Assembly: GCA_021791455.1 (NCBI GenBank)
Contig: JAJYWM010000034.1
Span: 1-12,043, forward strand
Length of the DNA: 12,043 nt
Reading direction: 5' to 3'
DNA from: a bacterium
GTDB taxonomy: Bacteria > Chloroflexota > Dormibacteria > UBA8260 > Bog-877
Shown here: positions 5,510 through 12,043 of the stretch, one piece after another
Layout: each line of letters starts with the position of its first letter
How positions within the stretch are numbered: position 1 is the stretch's first letter
Notes under the pieces: model-generated
Told to the model about the DNA's origin: nothing
Database searches by the model: none
The model's input: the letters and a program-made list of their open reading frames with translations, nothing else
Position numbers and translations under genes: made by a program

Positions 5510-7795
5510 ATGCCAAGCCGCAGCCTCATCATCGTCGAGTCGCCGAGCAAGGCGCGGACGCTAACCAAGTTCCTTGGTGACAAGTACGAAGTGAAGGCCT
5601 CCATGGGGCATGTGGTGGACCTGCCCCGCTCCAAGCTCGGAATCGACGTTGAGGCCGACTTCGCCCCTGACTACACGGTGATCAAGGGCAAGGAGAAGCA
5701 ACTGGGAGACCTGAAGACCGCCGCTAAGAGGGCGTCCCGGGTCCTGCTGGCGGCCGACCCGGATCGCGAGGGAGAGGCGATCGCCTGGCACATAGCCAAC
5801 CAGCTGAAGTTGAAGGCTCCGGAGCGGATCGTGTTCAGGGAGGTGACCAAACCCGCAGTGGACGCGGCCCTCGCCCAACCCCGCCCGATCGACCAGAACC
5901 TGGTGGACGCCTACCAGGCCCGGCGCGCCATAGACCGCCTGCTGGGGTACAAGCTGAGCCCCCTGCTGTGGCGGAAGATTCGCAAGGGGCTTTCGGCGGG
6001 ACGGGTGCAGTCGGTGGCGCTGCGCCTGGTGTGCGACCGCGAGGACGAGATCGAGGCCTTCGTGCCCACCGAGAGCTGGACGATCGACGCGGTCCTACAG
6101 ACGGACCGCGAGGAGGAGGTCAGGGCGCGCTACCAGGGCCCCCTGGACACCACCGGCACGGCTCGGCCTCGTGGTCGAGGCAGGAAGCCGGCGGCCGAAG
6201 AGGCCGGGCCAACCGTGGCGGACGAGGCCGCGGCCCAGGCGGTCATCGACGCCGTGCGCAAGGCGGAGTTTGCGGTGTCCGGGGTGGAACGCCGCCGAGT
6301 CCGGCGCAGCGCTCCCCAGCCGTACATCACCAGCACCCTGCAGCAGGACGCCTCGGCGCAGCTGCGCTTCAGCCCGACCAAGACGATGCGGGTCGCCCAG
6401 CAACTCTACGAAGGGGTCGAACTGGGTCCGGAGGGTGCGACCGGTCTGATCACCTACATGCGCACCGACTCATCTCGGCTGAGCCCCATCGCGGTGGAGC
6501 AGGTCAGGAGCTTCATCGAGGAGAGATTCGGAAAACCGTACCTCGCCAGCGCCACTGCGGCCCGCCGGCCCGGTAAGGCTCCGGTCGCGAGCCAGGACGC
6601 CCATGAGGCGATCCGCCCGACGTCCGCTCACAGGACCCCTGAGGACGTGGCCACCTTCCTCACCGCAGATCAGGCGAAGCTCTACCGGCTGATCTGGCGG
6701 CGGTTCACCGCGAGCCAGATGAGCGCCGCCGAGTTCGACTCCACCAGGGTGGACATAGCGGCCGCTGGCCATCGCTTCCGTGCGACCGGCAACGTGCTTG
6801 TCTTCGACGGGTTCCTCAAGGTTGCTGGCAGCGAGGACCGTCAGGACGAGCTCCTCCCCGACCTTGTCGACGGGCAGGTTCTCAAGTGCCTTGATCTGCT
6901 CCCCGAGCAGCACTTCACCCAACCGCCCCCACGCTTCACCGAGGCCAGTCTGGTGAAGGAGCTGGAGGAGCGCGGCATCGGTCGACCCAGCACCTACGCT
7001 CCCACGGTGGAGCTCATTCAGACGAGAGGGTACGTGCGCCAGCTGGAGCGGCGGCTTCATCCGTCGCCCCTGGGCAAGGCGGTCAACGAGGCGCTCACCG
7101 GCCAGTTCCCGGCGGTGGTGGATTTCGGATTCACGGCAGAGCTCGAGCGCAGGCTCGATGGGATCGAGACCGGGGAGTCAGCCTGGGTGCCGGTGGTCAG
7201 GACCTGGTATCAGCCGTTTGCCAAGGTCCTCGAGGAAGCCCAGGAGAGCATGCCTCGGGTCAAGATCCAGACCCAGAAGGCCGACGGGGAGTGTCCCAAG
7301 TGTGGAGCCGAACTGGTCGTGCGAAGTGGCAGGTTCGGGGACTTCGTGGGCTGCAGCCGCTATCCCGAGTGTGACTACATCCAGGGTAAGGAGGAACGCA
7401 CCCCCGCGGAGCAAATCGGCGAGGACTGCCCTCAGTGCGGCAAACCGCTGGTGCGCAGGTCCGGGCGCCGGGGTCCGTTCATCGGGTGCTCCGGGTATCC
7501 GAAGTGTCGCTTTGTCCGCTCGGAGGCTGGCCCGGAGGGCGCCACGGCCCCGGCGAGGGCGGCCGCCGAACCGACCGGGGATAAGTGCCCCGAATGTGGC
7601 CAGGACCTGGTCAAGCGCATGGGAAGGTTCGGACCCTTCATCTCCTGCTCTGGATATCCCAAATGCCGCTACCGGCCACCCAAGGAGACCGTCGTCGAGA
7701 AGGGGCCAGCAGCCCCCACTGTTGCTGCCAAGCGGGCGCCCAAGCGCCGCGCGACCAAGGCCTCCAAGGAGCCAAAGCCCCAGCCTGTGGGATGA
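5510..7795 (+). CDS. topA: DNA topoisomerase I (type IA) with three zinc fingers
   Basis: Relaxes negative supercoils by a transient 5'-phosphotyrosine link to one strand. It has 761 residues. The TOPRIM domain at the N-terminus has SLIIVESPSKA (Glu10) and the metal-binding AADPDREGEA with Asp83, Asp85 and Glu87. The active tyrosine is Tyr316 in LITYMRTDS, matching Tyr319 of E. coli. DAHEAIRPTS and GIGRPSTYAPTVELIQ are also canonical. Three four-cysteine zinc modules follow, beginning near Cys595, Cys640 and Cys693, each with a closing CSxYPxC. The tail is Lys/Ala/Pro-rich, probably a DNA contact. A flexible Arg/Gly/Ala-rich insertion lies near residues 211-240. ATG 5510 gives the expected MPSRSLIIVES start. 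It is upstream of hslVU, without the trmFO and xerC found between them in Firmicutes. Confidence 0.98.
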   Translation: MPSRSLIIVESPSKARTLTKFLGDKYEVKASMGHVVDLPRSKLGIDVEADFAPDYTVIKGKEKQLGDLKTAAKRASRVLLAADPDREGEAIAWHIANQLKLKAPERIVFREVTKPAVDAALAQPRPIDQNLVDAYQARRAIDRLLGYKLSPLLWRKIRKGLSAGRVQSVALRLVCDREDEIEAFVPTESWTIDAVLQTDREEEVRARYQGPLDTTGTARPRGRGRKPAAEEAGPTVADEAAAQAVIDAVRKAEFAVSGVERRRVRRSAPQPYITSTLQQDASAQLRFSPTKTMRVAQQLYEGVELGPEGATGLITYMRTDSSRLSPIAVEQVRSFIEERFGKPYLASATAARRPGKAPVASQDAHEAIRPTSAHRTPEDVATFLTADQAKLYRLIWRRFTASQMSAAEFDSTRVDIAAAGHRFRATGNVLVFDGFLKVAGSEDRQDELLPDLVDGQVLKCLDLLPEQHFTQPPPRFTEASLVKELEERGIGRPSTYAPTVELIQTRGYVRQLERRLHPSPLGKAVNEALTGQFPAVVDFGFTAELERRLDGIETGESAWVPVVRTWYQPFAKVLEEAQESMPRVKIQTQKADGECPKCGAELVVRSGRFGDFVGCSRYPECDYIQGKEERTPAEQIGEDCPQCGKPLVRRSGRRGPFIGCSGYPKCRFVRSEAGPEGATAPARAAAEPTGDKCPECGQDLVKRMGRFGPFISCSGYPKCRYRPPKETVVEKGPAAPTVAAKRAPKRRATKASKEPKPQPVG

Positions 7796-7806
7796 GCGCC
7801 CGGGGC

Positions 7807-7822
7807 CCCGACAGCCGTCGGG
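7807..7822. repeat. Hairpin between topA and hslV, next to the hslV -10 box
   Basis: CCCGAC-AGCC-GTCGGG is a perfect 6-bp stem with a 4-nt loop, starting 12 nt after the topA stop. TTAGAATTT follows at once, so it could act as a weak intrinsic terminator for topA. It also abuts the TAGAAT box of hslV and might work as an operator. It partly overlaps another GC palindrome (CGGGGCCCCG, 7801-7810). Confidence 0.4.
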
Positions 7823-7823
7823 T

Positions 7824-7829
7824 TAGAAT
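7824..7829 (+). promoter_or_regulatory. -10 box TAGAAT for hslVU
   Basis: TAGAAT, within GTTAGAAT as upstream of topA, ends 9 nt before GTG 7839 and would start transcription about 7836-7839. The message would thus have at most a few nucleotides of leader, and no Shine-Dalgarno exists. TTG 7830 lies too close to the box to be translated from this promoter. Confidence 0.5.
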
Positions 7830-7838
7830 TTGAGTTCC

Positions 7839-8420
7839 GTGGTTTCCCCTCAGAGCTCAGCCCCTCATGCCACCACCATCTTGGCGGTGCGGCGAAATGA
7901 CGCGATCGCTGTGGCCGGGGATGGCCAGGTCACCGTGGGCGACGTGATCATGAAGCATCGCGCCCGGAAGGTTCGGCGCCTGTACCACGACCAGGTGGTG
8001 GTTGGGTTCGCCGGCTCCGTGGCCGACGCCTTCACGCTATTCGACAAGTTTGAGCGGCAGCTGGAGCAGCACCAGGGGAACCTCCTGCGCGCGGCGGTCG
8101 AACTTAGCAAGGAGTGGCGGACGGACAGGTACCTGCGCCACCTGGACGCCATGCTGGTGGTGGCTGGGCAGAGCCAGCTGCTGCTTCTCAGCGGGGACGG
8201 GGACGTGATCGAGCCCGACGACGGCATCGGGGCCATCGGGAGCGGGGGGCCGTACGCTCACGCGGCAGCTCGTGCCCTGGCTCTGCACACAGACCTGTCG
8301 GCGGCGGATATCGCCCGACGGGCGCTCGAGATTGCGGCCTCGCTGTGCATCTACACCAACGACGAGATCTCGGTGGAATCCCTGGAGGGCCCCGAAGGTG
8401 GCGCAAGTGCTGGAGGTTGA
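7839..8420 (+). CDS. hslV: ATP-dependent protease subunit HslV (ClpQ)
   Basis: Proteasome-like peptidase that forms a double hexamer capped by HslU and degrades unfolded or regulatory proteins. It has 193 residues from GTG 7839. The N-terminal-nucleophile threonine is expected at Thr12 in [11 protein letters not shown], followed by [25 protein letters not shown], which holds the conserved substrate-site glycines and lysines. [17 protein letters not shown] and [17 protein letters not shown] are further family blocks. Eleven residues precede the threonine pair, so a propeptide must be removed, whereas proteobacterial HslV loses only Met. TTG 7830 would add three residues. No Shine-Dalgarno is seen, in keeping with the near-leaderless promoter at 7824-7829. 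It overlaps hslU by 23 nt. Confidence 0.95.
   Translation: MVSPQSSAPHATTILAVRRNDAIAVAGDGQVTVGDVIMKHRARKVRRLYHDQVVVGFAGSVADAFTLFDKFERQLEQHQGNLLRAAVELSKEWRTDRYLRHLDAMLVVAGQSQLLLLSGDGDVIEPDDGIGAIGSGGPYAHAAARALALHTDLSAADIARRALEIAASLCIYTNDEISVESLEGPEGGASAGG
8384..8389 (+). promoter_or_regulatory. Ribosome binding site that sets the hslU start
   Basis: GGAGGG lies 8 nt before GTG 8398, inside the end of hslV. It decides against upstream starts in the same frame (open from 8272), whose translation is Arg-rich and unlike HslU. Confidence 0.8.
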
Positions 8421-9810
8421 CCTCAAGCCGGCCGAGATCGTGACCGCGCTCGACTCCTACATAGTTGGTCAGCAGGAGGCGAAGCGGGCGATGGCCATCG
8501 CCCTGCGCAATCGGATGCGGCGGATGCGGCTTCCGATGGAAACGCGCGGCGACATAGTACCGAGCAACATCCTGCTGATCGGCCCGACGGGAGTCGGTAA
8601 GACGGAGATCGCCCGCCGCCTGGCGCAGTTGACCAACTCCCCCTTCATCAAGGTGGAGGCGACCAAGTTCACCGAGGTCGGCTACGTGGGTAGGGACGTC
8701 GAGTCCATCATTCGGGACCTCCTGGAGCAGACAATCACCCGCCTGCAGAGCCAGCGGGTGGCCGAGGTCGAGGCGGAGGCGACCAAGCGCGCTGACTCCA
8801 GGATCGTCGACCGTCTTTTGGAGGTGGAGGCGTCGGCCCCTGCGGAGGCATCCGGCACCGTCTCCGCCGATCCCGCCCCGCCCGCCGATTCGGACGATCC
8901 GGGGCGCCGCTTGGCGCGGAGGAGGCTGCAGGCCAGGCGCCGCCAGCTGGCGCGCAAGTTGGCCGCCCGCAAGATGGAGGATCGCCAGATCGACATCGAG
9001 GTTGAGGAGGCGTACTCCGCCCCGGTCGAGGTGTTCTCCGGCACGGGCTATGAGGAGATCGGGTGGTCCCTGTCGGATTTCTTCAGCCAGCTCGCTCCGC
9101 CTCGCCGGAGGCTGCGGCGGATGAGTGTCGCCGACGCGCGCCGCACCCTGGCCCAGGAGGAGACGGAGCGGCTGGTCGACCTCGATCGGCTGTATGACGA
9201 CTCGATCCACATGGTGGAGGAGAACGGGATCGTGTTCATCGATGAGGTGGACAAGATAGCCGGGCCGTCGGTGGAGGCACACGGCCCCGACGTCAGCGGG
9301 GCCGGAGTGCAGAGGGACCTGCTGCCAATCCTGGAAGGTTCGACGGTGAGCACGCGCTACGGCTCAGTCTCCACGGAGCACGTCCTCTTCGTGGCCGCGG
9401 GAGCCTTCAGCTCAACCAAGCCCTCGGATCTCATCCCCGAGTTCCAGGGTCGCTTCCCGATCCGGGTCGAGCTGCGCTCCCTAGAGGAGGCGGATCTGCG
9501 GCGGATCCTGGTGGAGCCGAGCAACGCACTGACCAAGCAGTACCAGGCCCTGCTGGGCACCGAGGACGTTGTGCTGGAGTTCTCCGACGACGGGGTGGCG
9601 GCACTGGCCCACCACGCCTTCCTGGTCAACGACCGTGACGAGAACATTGGCGCGCGCCGGCTCTTCACCGTGATGGAGCGGGTTCTGCAGGAGATCTCGT
9701 TTGCCGCCGAGCAGTACCGAGGTCAGACCGTCATGGTCGATGCCGAGTTCGTGCAGACACGAATCGGGGACCTCCTCAGGGATGAGGACCTGCGCCGCTA
9801 CGTCCTCTGA
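8398..9810 (+). CDS. hslU: HslUV ATPase subunit HslU (ClpY)
   Basis: AAA+ unfoldase that feeds substrates into HslV. From GTG 8398 it has 470 residues (E. coli HslU has 443). Seen in order: [21 protein letters not shown]; Walker A GPTGVGKT (62-69); the pore motif GYVGRD (95-100); a variable I-domain, here Ala/Arg/Asp-rich around residues 140-200; Walker [13 protein letters not shown] with Asp282 and Glu283; the arginine-finger segment FQGRFPIR (Arg352); and sensor-2 GARRL near 418-422. It ends in DEDLRRYVL, the C-terminal tail type that docks into HslV and activates it. hslU overlaps hslV by 23 nt, so co-translation is likely. Convergent with the acetyltransferase gene, 29 nt apart, without an obvious terminator. 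Confidence 0.97.
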   Translation: MAQVLEVDLKPAEIVTALDSYIVGQQEAKRAMAIALRNRMRRMRLPMETRGDIVPSNILLIGPTGVGKTEIARRLAQLTNSPFIKVEATKFTEVGYVGRDVESIIRDLLEQTITRLQSQRVAEVEAEATKRADSRIVDRLLEVEASAPAEASGTVSADPAPPADSDDPGRRLARRRLQARRRQLARKLAARKMEDRQIDIEVEEAYSAPVEVFSGTGYEEIGWSLSDFFSQLAPPRRRLRRMSVADARRTLAQEETERLVDLDRLYDDSIHMVEENGIVFIDEVDKIAGPSVEAHGPDVSGAGVQRDLLPILEGSTVSTRYGSVSTEHVLFVAAGAFSSTKPSDLIPEFQGRFPIRVELRSLEEADLRRILVEPSNALTKQYQALLGTEDVVLEFSDDGVAALAHHAFLVNDRDENIGARRLFTVMERVLQEISFAAEQYRGQTVMVDAEFVQTRIGDLLRDEDLRRYVL

Positions 9811-9839
9811 ACCGACCTGCTCGAAGGGGGACGGCGCCC

Positions 9840-10643
9840 TCAGCGCGGCCCGGGGGACCACGAGTAGGGGACCGTGGTGGTCACGGTGACGAATCCCATC
9901 CGCTCCAGGATGGGCCGGCTGCTGGGAAGGGCGTCCACCTCCAACCACGAGAAGCCGCCGTCGACGGCAACTTGGGCGCGGCGTTGGACAAGTGCCCGGT
10001 ACAGGCCACGGTGGCGCCAGGCCGGGACGACCGAGCCGCCCCAAAGGGTCCCGAAGTCGGAGTGAACCACGAGCTCCAAGCGTCCGCTGGCCACCAGCGC
10101 TCCTGCCGCTCGCGCCCCCAGCGCGAACACCGACTGCGGTGAGGTTCGAACCGCCTGCTCGTAGCCACGGGCCCGACCAGCGTGGTCCTCGCCGAAGGAC
10201 TGCTCCAGCTGAGCCGCGAGCGCATCGAAATCACCCGTCGTCGTCAGAGCGAAGACCTCGACCCCTGGGGGCAGTTCCGTTCCTCCCCGAGATACCGGCT
10301 CGCTGGCCGCGATCATTACCGCCTCCGCCTCTCCCCTGCAGAAGCCGAGGAACTCCAGCCGCTGAAGGAAGCCCTGCGGATGGTCGTGGGAGAAGGTCTT
10401 CCACTCGAAAGGCTGCCCCCGCTCTCGAAAGTGGCGGAGTTGACTCTGGATCAGCTCATCCCAGTCGCGTGGCGCGAGGCCTCGGATGCCGGTCGCGCTC
10501 ACCATGCCCGGCAAGCCCGCGGTAGAGGACGCTCTAACCACTGGGCCCTCAGATTCCACGGTGAGACCTGGGTCGGCTTGCAGCATCGCCGATCCCCGGA
10601 GCTGCAGATCGTACAACTCAAGAAGCGATGCGGCCGAGGTCAT
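9840..10643 (-). CDS. GNAT-family N-acetyltransferase
   Basis: Predicted acetyl-CoA-dependent acetyltransferase of unknown substrate, 267 residues. The C-terminal GNAT fold shows the acetyl-CoA-binding motif A as VVPAWRHRGLYRALV (205-219) and a closing block LPSSRPILERMGF (239-251). The N-terminal half holds VESEGPVVR and GQPFEWKTFSHDHPQGF, a pattern I associate with long GNAT proteins of high-GC Gram-positives; that is recollection, not a search. ATG 10643 is preferred because AAGGAG (minus strand, 10657-10652) sits 8 nt upstream. ATG 10694 would add 17 residues but lies against the TAAGGT box. It is oriented against its neighbours and is probably a lone gene not tied to hslUV or rpsB. Confidence 0.85.
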   Translation of the reverse strand: MTSAASLLELYDLQLRGSAMLQADPGLTVESEGPVVRASSTAGLPGMVSATGIRGLAPRDWDELIQSQLRHFRERGQPFEWKTFSHDHPQGFLQRLEFLGFCRGEAEAVMIAASEPVSRGGTELPPGVEVFALTTTGDFDALAAQLEQSFGEDHAGRARGYEQAVRTSPQSVFALGARAAGALVASGRLELVVHSDFGTLWGGSVVPAWRHRGLYRALVQRRAQVAVDGGFSWLEVDALPSSRPILERMGFVTVTTTVPYSWSPGPR

Positions 10644-10694
10644 GAGTTGCTCTCCTTGGCTGGCGCGGCCACGCGGTCGGCCGCGGATGTCCAT

Positions 10695-10700
10695 ACCTTA
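10695..10700 (-). promoter_or_regulatory. Possible -10 box TAAGGT for the acetyltransferase gene
   Basis: On the minus strand, TAAGGT would give a start near 10688 and a leader of about 45 nt containing AAGGAG before ATG 10643. No convincing -35 is seen, so the call rests on box identity and position. Confidence 0.35.
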
Positions 10701-10929
10701 GAGTTCCGGACGGCGACCGCCCCAAGTCTCGGGCTCCCGTAGCCGTCGACGGCCGCCTCAGTGTAACCGCGTCGAGCTTCGATCGAGATTGCCCCCAACA
10801 TATAGCTCGAAACGGTCGGTTGATGCCGTACCGGAGGGCCTTTGCAGAGTGGCTTGGACGGTCGTTGAGTGGTCGGAGACCGACTGACACGGGCACCGCC
10901 ACCTGCATGACTTCGGCAGACTCTTGGGG
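10701..10929. other. Gene-free stretch upstream of the putative rpsB promoter
   Basis: About 230 nt without a convincing gene on either strand. It holds a small hairpin GTCGG-AGA-CCGAC at 10872-10884 and a TATAGC hexamer at 10801-10806 without a good -35. A minus-strand frame stays open across it (TTG 11245 to TGA 10640) but has no Shine-Dalgarno, no recognisable domain and poorer third-position GC than neighbouring genes. I see no tRNA or known small RNA. Confidence 0.4.
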
Positions 10930-10958
10930 TTGACGTTGGATGGGCGCGGAGCTGGAAT
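10930..10958 (+). promoter_or_regulatory. Putative sigma70-type promoter for rpsB
   Basis: TTGACG (10930-10935), a 17-nt spacer and TGGAAT (10953-10958) form the best -35/-10 pair in the gap before rpsB. Predicted start is about 10965, which leaves a leader of about 284 nt. TGGAAT lacks the highly conserved A at position 2 of the box, so strength is uncertain. A box TAACAT at 11131-11136 without a -35 is an alternative. Confidence 0.4.
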
Positions 10959-10963
10959 TCACT

Positions 10964-11248
10964 GGTCGATGCCGACCGCCACTTGGCGGCGCTCACTTCC
11001 ACCGTGAGTCGCACGATCATCCCTTGGGTGCGAACTGCCTCGGCCTCCCCACCATGCCCGGCGAGCTCGCCACTTCGCGACAACCGCCCAACCACAGGGG
11101 CCCGAGCAAGGCCACCTGCCACAGTTGGGATAACATTCACAGTGGCAGTCAAATTCGCATGCCCACAGGACGATACCCGGGTTCCCTTCCCGCAGGGCCG
11201 TGTGTCGGGTGATTGGGGGCAGAGGCAAAACGCAATTGGAGGCAAAGC
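10964..11248 (+). ncRNA. Candidate structured 5' leader of rpsB
   Basis: Directly after the predicted start lie three consecutive hairpins: GGTCG-ATGC-CGACC (10964-10977), CCGCC-ACTT-GGCGG (10976-10989, sharing two bases with the first) and CTCAC-N7-GTGAG (10992-11008). Further on are the palindrome GGCGAGCTCGCC (11060-11071) and a 7-bp stem CTGCCAC...GTGGCAG (11116-11122 with 11142-11148, 19-nt loop). GCCTCC at 11043-11048 can pair with the rpsB Shine-Dalgarno region GGAGGC (11238-11243). E. coli rpsB is known to be repressed by S2 through its leader, so a comparable control is plausible. The stems are seen; the regulatory role is inferred. Confidence 0.35.
11238..11242 (+). promoter_or_regulatory. 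Ribosome binding site of rpsB
   Basis: GGAGG lies 6 nt before ATG 11249 and fixes the start. Six bases, GGAGGC, are complementary to GCCTCC at 11043-11048. Confidence 0.85.
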
Positions 11249-12043
11249 ATGCCCGTAGCCACCCTGACCGAGCTACTGCAGAACGGGGTCCATTTCGGCC
11301 ATCAGACCAGCCGCTGGAACCCCAAGATGCGGCCTTACATCTTCGCCAGCCGGGGCGGGATCCACATCCTCGATGTCGCCCAGACGGTGGATCTCTTGGA
11401 CGGAGCGTGCCAGTTCGCCCACGATACGGTGGCCCAGGGGGGCCAGATCCTGTTCGTCGGGACCAAGAAGCAAGCTCACGACACGATTGAGGAGGAGTGC
11501 CGGCGCTCCGGCCAACCCTACGTGATCAACCGCTGGATGGGTGGCATGCTCACCAACTTCGAGGTCGTGAAGCTGCAGTTGAAGCGGCTGGCGGAGCTCT
11601 CGGAGCAGAAGGAGCGGGACGGCTTCGCTGGCATGATCAAGAAGGAGCAGCGTCGTCGCGAGGACGACCTGGCGCGGCTGGTGCGGAACTTCGGTGGCAT
11701 AACCAACATGAAGAGGCTGCCTGCTGCTCTCTTTGTGGTGGACCCCCACAAAGAACGGCTGGCGGTGACCGAAGCCAACAAGCTCGGTATTCCTATCATC
11801 GCGATCACCGACAGCAACTGCGACCCCGATGAGATCGCTCAGGTCATCCCGGGCAACGACGATGCAATTCGCAGTGTCCGGTTGATCGTCACCAAGCTAA
11901 CCGACGCGATCGTCTCCGGATTGGACCAGCGGCGCCAGATCGAGATGGCACAGGCGGAGGCAGCCGCCGAGAGGGCGGCCGCCCTGCGCGCCGAACAGGA
12001 AGCAGCGGCCAGGGCGGAGGCGGAAGCAGCGGCCAGGGCGGAG
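11249..12043 (+). CDS. rpsB: 30S ribosomal protein S2 (3'-truncated by the window)
   Basis: Small-subunit protein on the back of the 30S, one of the last to assemble and needed for S1 binding. The frame from ATG 11249 is open for 265 codons to the last base of the window, so the stop is not seen. Canonical blocks: LLQNGVHFGHQTSRWNPKM, ILFVGTKKQA, INRWMGGMLTNFE, NMKRLPAALFVVDPHKE, KLGIPIIAITDSNCDPDEI and VIPGNDDAIRSVRLI. The S2 core ends near residue 228. The remainder is an Ala/Glu/Arg-rich helical tail with an 8-residue repeat running off the edge. tsf is expected next by usual gene order but is outside. Identification is secure. Confidence 0.98.
   Translation, partial: MPVATLTELLQNGVHFGHQTSRWNPKMRPYIFASRGGIHILDVAQTVDLLDGACQFAHDTVAQGGQILFVGTKKQAHDTIEEECRRSGQPYVINRWMGGMLTNFEVVKLQLKRLAELSEQKERDGFAGMIKKEQRRREDDLARLVRNFGGITNMKRLPAALFVVDPHKERLAVTEANKLGIPIIAITDSNCDPDEIAQVIPGNDDAIRSVRLIVTKLTDAIVSGLDQRRQIEMAQAEAAAERAAALRAEQEAAARAEAEAAARAE
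11999..12043 (+). repeat. 24-nt tandem repeat in the rpsB tail
   Basis: The 21-nt unit beginning GAAGCAGCGG and ending AGGGCGGAG occurs at 11999-12019 and, without any change, at 12023-12043, a period of 24 nt. It encodes repeats of EAAARAEA. The second copy ends at the window edge, so the copy number is unknown. Confidence 0.85.

Noticed and set aside
5968..6576. 202-codon plus-strand frame inside topA
   Set aside because: Out-of-frame shadow of conserved topA sequence; Gly/Arg-rich translation without a recognisable motif.
7158..7826. 222-codon plus-strand frame over the topA zinc-finger region
   Set aside because: Shadow frame. The topA frame carries the cysteine modules and this one shows only Arg/Pro/Ser-rich sequence.
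8188..9282. 364-codon open frame on the minus strand across hslU
   Set aside because: Exact antisense of a clear hslU. Its Arg/His/Pro/Leu-rich translation is typical of the complement of high-GC coding DNA, with no domain and no Shine-Dalgarno found.
9811..9839. Bidirectional terminator between hslU and the acetyltransferase gene
   Set aside because: Only weak pairing around GGCGCC and no T-run on either strand, so not supported.
10143..10152. GGTTCGAACC, like a tRNA T-arm
   Set aside because: It is a palindrome inside the acetyltransferase gene, with no acceptor, D or anticodon stems around it.
10182..10742. 186-codon plus-strand frame antisense to the acetyltransferase gene
   Set aside because: The minus-strand frame has GNAT motifs, a good Shine-Dalgarno and a matching start. 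The plus frame has neither.
10940..11212. 90-codon plus-strand frame within the rpsB leader
   Set aside because: No Shine-Dalgarno, Pro/His/Gly-rich, mixed third-position GC and no recognisable domain; better explained as untranslated leader.
1..12043. CRISPR array, insertion sequence, phage or defence genes
   Set aside because: No regularly spaced repeats, transposase-like frames or defence domains were seen; gene content is conserved housekeeping.

Overview
This window is a high-GC bacterial chromosome segment made almost entirely of housekeeping genes. Dense overlapping genes, several TTG/GTG starts, -10 boxes of the TAGAAT type set almost on top of start codons, and the joining of an ffh-rpsP-khpA-rimM-trmD-rplS block to a topA-hslV-hslU...rpsB block point to a high-GC Terrabacteria lineage. 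Candidates are Dormibacterota/Chloroflexota-like or deep-branching Actinomycetota. The lineage is an inference; no marker here settles it. No insertion sequence, CRISPR array, phage gene, tRNA or rRNA was seen.

Layout. Positions 1-3318 (+) hold a translation/secretion operon: the 3' two thirds of ffh (cut by the window edge), rpsP, khpA, rimM, trmD and rplS. From rpsP onward the genes overlap or nearly touch, and rimM and rplS start with a TTG fused to the preceding stop (TTGA). A palindrome at 3360-3378 and a leaderless-type promoter precede 3401-4543 (+), an orphan pseudo-receiver/MinD-ParA-like protein related to CpaE/TadZ. It lacks the phospho-acceptor aspartate and both conserved P-loop-region lysines. 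Convergent to it is a ferredoxin/flavodoxin-NADP+ reductase (4573-5355, -), which is divergent from topA (5510-7795, +). Next comes hslVU (7839-9810, +), a two-subunit ATP-dependent protease with a 23-nt gene overlap. A GNAT acetyltransferase (9840-10643, -) follows. A 605-nt stretch without a convincing gene (10644-11248) then precedes rpsB (11249 to the window end, +, 3' truncated).

How the genes work together. Ffh targets ribosomes to the membrane; S16, L19 and S2 are ribosomal proteins; RimM matures the 30S subunit through S19/16S rRNA; TrmD makes m1G37 in tRNA; KhpA is a small KH RNA-binding protein. TopA relaxes negative supercoils, HslUV degrades proteins, and the reductase feeds or draws electrons from ferredoxin/flavodoxin. 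S16, L19 and S2 all carry charged, Ala-rich C-terminal extensions.

The least ordinary parts are the gap before rpsB, the pseudo-receiver/ParA-like gene with its promoter palindrome, and the repeated near-leaderless TAGAAT promoter architecture. The gap has a possible promoter followed by three tandem hairpins and more stems, which suggests a structured S2 leader. It also has weak similarity to the start of the neighbouring acetyltransferase gene. No clearly new multi-gene system is visible.
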